Of a stretch of 27,789 nucleotides of DNA, positions 25,041 to 27,789 are shown one piece after another. The position numbers and the translations under genes are program-made. The notes under the pieces were generated by a model. It was given only the letters and a program-made list of their open reading frames with translations, made no database searches and was not told the DNA's origin. This DNA comes from Bacteroidota bacterium (GTDB lineage: Bacteria; Bacteroidota; Bacteroidia; B-17B0; Aurantibacillaceae), in the NCBI GenBank assembly GCA_025360565.1, contig JANYBY010000066.1, forward strand, positions 1 to 27,789. Direction: 5' to 3'. Numbering within the stretch: the first letter of the stretch is position 1; the number at the start of each line of letters is the position of its first letter.

Positions 25041-25107
25041 GCCCACCCTATCCCGATAGCTATCGGGATCCCAAAGGGAAGGACTTAAAACCGCACCAGA
25101 AGGACTT
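25041..25107. repeat. palindrome nested in a CCCT...AAAGGGAAGGACTT repeat
   Basis: A 20-bp perfect palindrome (25050-25069, core CCCGATAGCTATCGGG) lies inside GCCCACCCTATCCC ... TCCCAAAGGGAAGGACTT. The flanks resemble the repeat at 20336-20379, as if the palindrome had entered a copy of it. GAAGGACTT then occurs twice (25078-25086 and 25099-25107), 21 bases apart. Confidence 0.6.
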
Positions 25108-25122
25108 GACAAAAATATATTT

Positions 25123-25158
25123 AAAAAACCCGCCTCGATATATTGAGGCGGGTTTTTT
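25123..25158. terminator. strong bidirectional Rho-independent terminator
   Basis: A 14-bp perfect stem (25123-25136 with 25145-25158, AAAAAACCCGCCTC / GAGGCGGGTTTTTT, loop GATATATT) has T-runs on both strands. It separates rpsT (+) from the convergent T9SS type B gene (-). Confidence 0.93.
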
Positions 25159-25224
25159 TGTTACTTTGAAAAACTTTGTCGTTTAACTTTACCAAAGATT
25201 ATAATTTTTCAAAATTGAAAGCTT

Positions 25225-27789
25225 TTACCTATACAAACTCACATTGCCTTTTGTTTCATAACTCGGGCCGTCTTTGCCTTTGGCTTTTATAATGTAAAAA
25301 TAAATGCCCGCCGCGCATTCTTTACCTTGCGCGTTTTTCCCGTCCCAGGCAATGTTGCCCGTGCTGCTCGAGGTTTCGTAAATTTTATTTCCCCAACGGT
25401 CAAAGATCAACGCGCTTATATCGCTTAAATTGGCCGCCTTTAAAAAGAAAATATCGTTGCTGCCATCTCCGTTTGGTGTAAAAATATTCGGCACTTCCAG
25501 TTTCGATGGAATGTCCACTGTTATTACCTGATACATGGTATCTAAACACAATCCTTTTGATGCGAATAACATTACTGTGTAACTGCCCGGTGAATTATAC
25601 GTTGCGCTTGTTGTTATGTTTGCCGTATTAGTTTCCGTGGTTCCGTTTCCAAAACTCCATACACTCATAATACTGCTGGTATTTAAACTGCTGAAAGATG
25701 TATTTGTAAATTCAACTGTTAAAGGCGCGTAGCCCGTGATTGGGTTGGCTGTAAACTGCGCCGTTATATCGCCATCAGCCACAATAAAAGTGCCGGTTGT
25801 TTGACAGCCTGTTAATGTGTTGGACACTACATATTGGTATATTCCACTTTTGGATACACTTACACTTGGCGAACTTGTTCCGCTTAAGAATGGATTAATA
25901 TTTACGATCGGTGCCGCAGTGGGACTGAAGGCCGCGCCCAACGGATAATTATAATACCAGTATTTTAATCCTGTGGTGGCTCCCGTAATTGCCGAAAGTA
26001 AAAGTGCTTTTGTGCTTCCGCAATCTACCGTTGACTGGTCTACCGGACTGGTTAATACAGGCGGCTGAGTTTTATCTAACACATTTATGGTGCCTGTACT
26101 AAAACAGCCGTTGTAATTATCTCTTATCGTTAATGAATAAATGCCTGCTATAAACGCACCGTAACTTGATGAGCCCGTTATGTCTATTTGCGGGCTCGGC
26201 CCTTGCCATAAATAAGGAACCGGAAAAGCCAATGGTCCGCCGCCGGAAGTGGTGGTGCTTGATCCGGTGGTTAATATTACCGGGCTAGTACCTGATGTAC
26301 AGTAAATAGCGGTTGGTGTGCCGATTGAAATTGTTGGTGATGAAACAGGCGGCTTAAAGTTTTGACTGATGATCACAACCGATGTTGTTACACATGCGTT
26401 CAATGTGTTTGTTGATACAACCGTGTAGTTTGCATAGGTTAAACTTGTGGTGCTTGTGTTTGGCCCACTACCCGGCCCTACTAATATTGTTGATGTGGAT
26501 ACCAATGGCGGGCCTATTGGCTGAAGCCAGTTTATTTGTGTGTTCGGCGTTGAAGAAGTGCCTGTTGCCAGTAAGGTTGGATTATAACAGGTTAATGTTT
26601 GATTGCCCGTTGGTGCCGTGGTTGCTACTATTACATGTGGTGCAACTGTATTCTGAATAATTGGCACCGATAAATATGTTTTACAGTTGTTACTGTTATC
26701 GTTCACGATAACCGTCCATGTGCCAGGCAAAGTAGTTATCGTTGATGTGTTTCCGCTATAAGGCCCTACCGCTAATGTACCGCCAAAGCCCGGCGGCAAA
26801 AAGGTAAAACTACAAGTGGCAGGTGGGGTTTGGGTTGATACAGGATTAATAATTGATAGCGTTGTTTGATTTAATGGCGAACAACCTACAGAATAGTTTG
26901 TTGAACTGTTTATTCCAAACGTTGGCCATGCATCTAACGATGTTACTGTAACTGTTTTGTAAGCTTTGCATCCGTTAACCAAATTGGTTGTTTGCAAAGT
27001 ATAAACTCCCGGAGGAACTACTCCCGACAAAATACTGATCGTGTTATTGGATGTTGCTATTGGAACACCTCCCGGTAATGGGTTTAAAGGGCTATACCAA
27101 TCGTGCTGAAGATTTACCGTTGGGTTGGTACAGGTGCCTGAAAATGTTACAGGGGTTGCACTTGCGCACGTGATGGCCTGAAACGCCGGGTTAACGCTGT
27201 TTTGCGGCACTGCCGTGTTTTGCCCTATGGCGAATGTTTGTGTGCCCGAACAGCCGCTTGGGTTTACCCCCGTTACTGTCCATGTGCCCACATCCAATGT
27301 GGTAAAGCTTCCTGTTGGGCCTGTTTGTGTGGAGCCACCTTTGGTCCATGTGTAATTGTTTACACCGTTTAAGCTTACAAATACCACCGAGTTGGTACAG
27401 GTTACACTATAGCTTGGCGACACCGAAAAGTTTAAAGGCGCCGGTGCGGCGTTTATAGCAAAGCTCGCTGTTACCGGTACCGCGCAGCCTCCGGCGGTTA
27501 TTATAGTTGCATTGTAAACCCCCGGTGATATACCGCCTGTGCCTGAGCTTTGCGTAAAGTTTACTACGCCCGCCGGTATTGGTGACCACGTGATCGTATA
27601 ACTTAATCCCGGAGGGTTTAAGGTTAATCCTAAATTAAATGCGTTTGCAGTACTTGTGCAACTGGCCTGCGTTGTGGTAGGTGTCGCTGTTAACGCTTGA
27701 CCGATCGGTAAAAATGAAATGAAGGTGCTCGACACAGGGCCCGTTTGGCCTACTGCACCTTGCGTGGCGCCGTTAGATGTCATTTCGGT
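25225..27789 (-). CDS. secreted Ig/PKD-repeat protein with T9SS type B (CHU_C) sorting domain, 5' end missing
   Basis: At least 854 residues are readable. The frame is open to the window edge and an ATG at 27783 is only an internal codon, so the N terminus and signal peptide lie outside. The body is a chain of Thr/Ser/Asn-rich Ig-like repeats of about 80-100 residues, each with a conserved Cys early and motifs such as YTWTKGG, GxYxLTxxDNxxGC and TGTFxV. A PKD domain (FTANPITGYAPLTVEFTN...VWSFGNGT) occupies about the 180th to 98th residue from the end. The last 97 residues (PNIFTPNGDGSNDIFF...IFDRWGNKIYE...WDGKNAQGKECAAGIYFYII) form the gliding-motility-associated C-terminal domain, a type B T9SS signal. 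This points to a large surface adhesin or gliding-related cargo. No catalytic domain is visible. Confidence 0.9.
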   Translation of the reverse strand, partial: TEMTSNGATQGAVGQTGPVSSTFISFLPIGQALTATPTTTQASCTSTANAFNLGLTLNPPGLSYTITWSPIPAGVVNFTQSSGTGGISPGVYNATIITAGGCAVPVTASFAINAAPAPLNFSVSPSYSVTCTNSVVFVSLNGVNNYTWTKGGSTQTGPTGSFTTLDVGTWTVTGVNPSGCSGTQTFAIGQNTAVPQNSVNPAFQAITCASATPVTFSGTCTNPTVNLQHDWYSPLNPLPGGVPIATSNNTISILSGVVPPGVYTLQTTNLVNGCKAYKTVTVTSLDAWPTFGINSSTNYSVGCSPLNQTTLSIINPVSTQTPPATCSFTFLPPGFGGTLAVGPYSGNTSTITTLPGTWTVIVNDNSNNCKTYLSVPIIQNTVAPHVIVATTAPTGNQTLTCYNPTLLATGTSSTPNTQINWLQPIGPPLVSTSTILVGPGSGPNTSTTSLTYANYTVVSTNTLNACVTTSVVIISQNFKPPVSSPTISIGTPTAIYCTSGTSPVILTTGSSTTTSGGGPLAFPVPYLWQGPSPQIDITGSSSYGAFIAGIYSLTIRDNYNGCFSTGTINVLDKTQPPVLTSPVDQSTVDCGSTKALLLSAITGATTGLKYWYYNYPLGAAFSPTAAPIVNINPFLSGTSSPSVSVSKSGIYQYVVSNTLTGCQTTGTFIVADGDITAQFTANPITGYAPLTVEFTNTSFSSLNTSSIMSVWSFGNGTTETNTANITTSATYNSPGSYTVMLFASKGLCLDTMYQVITVDIPSKLEVPNIFTPNGDGSNDIFFLKAANLSDISALIFDRWGNKIYETSSSTGNIAWDGKNAQGKECAAGIYFYIIKAKGKDGPSYETKGNVSLYR

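Noticed and set aside
1..27789. tRNA, rRNA, phage genes, transposase genes or CRISPR arrays
   Set aside because: None was recognised on either strand.

Overview
The window is chromosomal DNA of a Bacteroidota bacterium. By eye it is AT-rich. Three large secreted proteins carry type IX secretion (T9SS) sorting domains: two type A, and one type B of the gliding-motility CHU_C kind. There is also a Porin_10-type outer-membrane protein and the end of a LytTR regulator. TATATTTG, which fits the Bacteroidota -7 promoter consensus TAnnTTTG, lies upstream of several genes, and no Shine-Dalgarno sequence is obvious where I looked. I cannot place it below phylum with confidence.

Layout. 1-295: last codons of a LytTR regulator (+), then a nested inverted repeat. 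296-3312 (-): patatin-like phospholipase followed by a Porin_10-type barrel protein. 3313-3633: promoter motif, a hairpin and a terminator. 3634-5892 (-): glycine-rich, Ig-repeat, T9SS type A protein. 6068-10694 (-): a tightly packed run in the order MlaD (MCE) protein, membrane 4Fe-4S protein, antitoxin, ParE/RelE toxin, CCG-domain Fe-S protein, TPR lipoprotein. The toxin-antitoxin pair sits between two Fe-S genes that look like partners. 10695-10891: a nested palindromic repeat. 10892-13923: TrmH/SpoU methyltransferase (+) convergent with a Pif1-like helicase (-). 13980-16401 (+): aldehyde dehydrogenase and Kv-beta-like aldo/keto reductase, probably one transcript. 16585-20334 (+): large Asp-box/PKD/Ig-repeat T9SS type A protein. 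20335-20467: dispersed-type repeat and a two-way terminator. 20468-24654 (-): operon in the order OmpA-like protein, UMF1/Atg22-like MFS transporter, ASH-like plus VWA protein, MsrB lipoprotein. 24779-25036 (+): rpsT, followed by a nested repeat and a strong two-way terminator. 25225-27789 (-): C-terminal part of a T9SS type B Ig/PKD protein that runs off the window.

How it fits together. The dominant theme is the cell envelope: lipid handling (MlaD, patatin), outer-membrane and peptidoglycan-linked proteins (porin, OmpA), envelope repair (MsrB) and T9SS cargo. The Fe-S pair suggests a membrane-bound electron-transfer complex related to HdrD/GlpC. Nothing here proves a wholly new system. The most unusual points are the toxin-antitoxin insertion inside the Fe-S pair, the OmpA/MFS/VWA/MsrB operon, and three nested palindromic elements in intergenic DNA.
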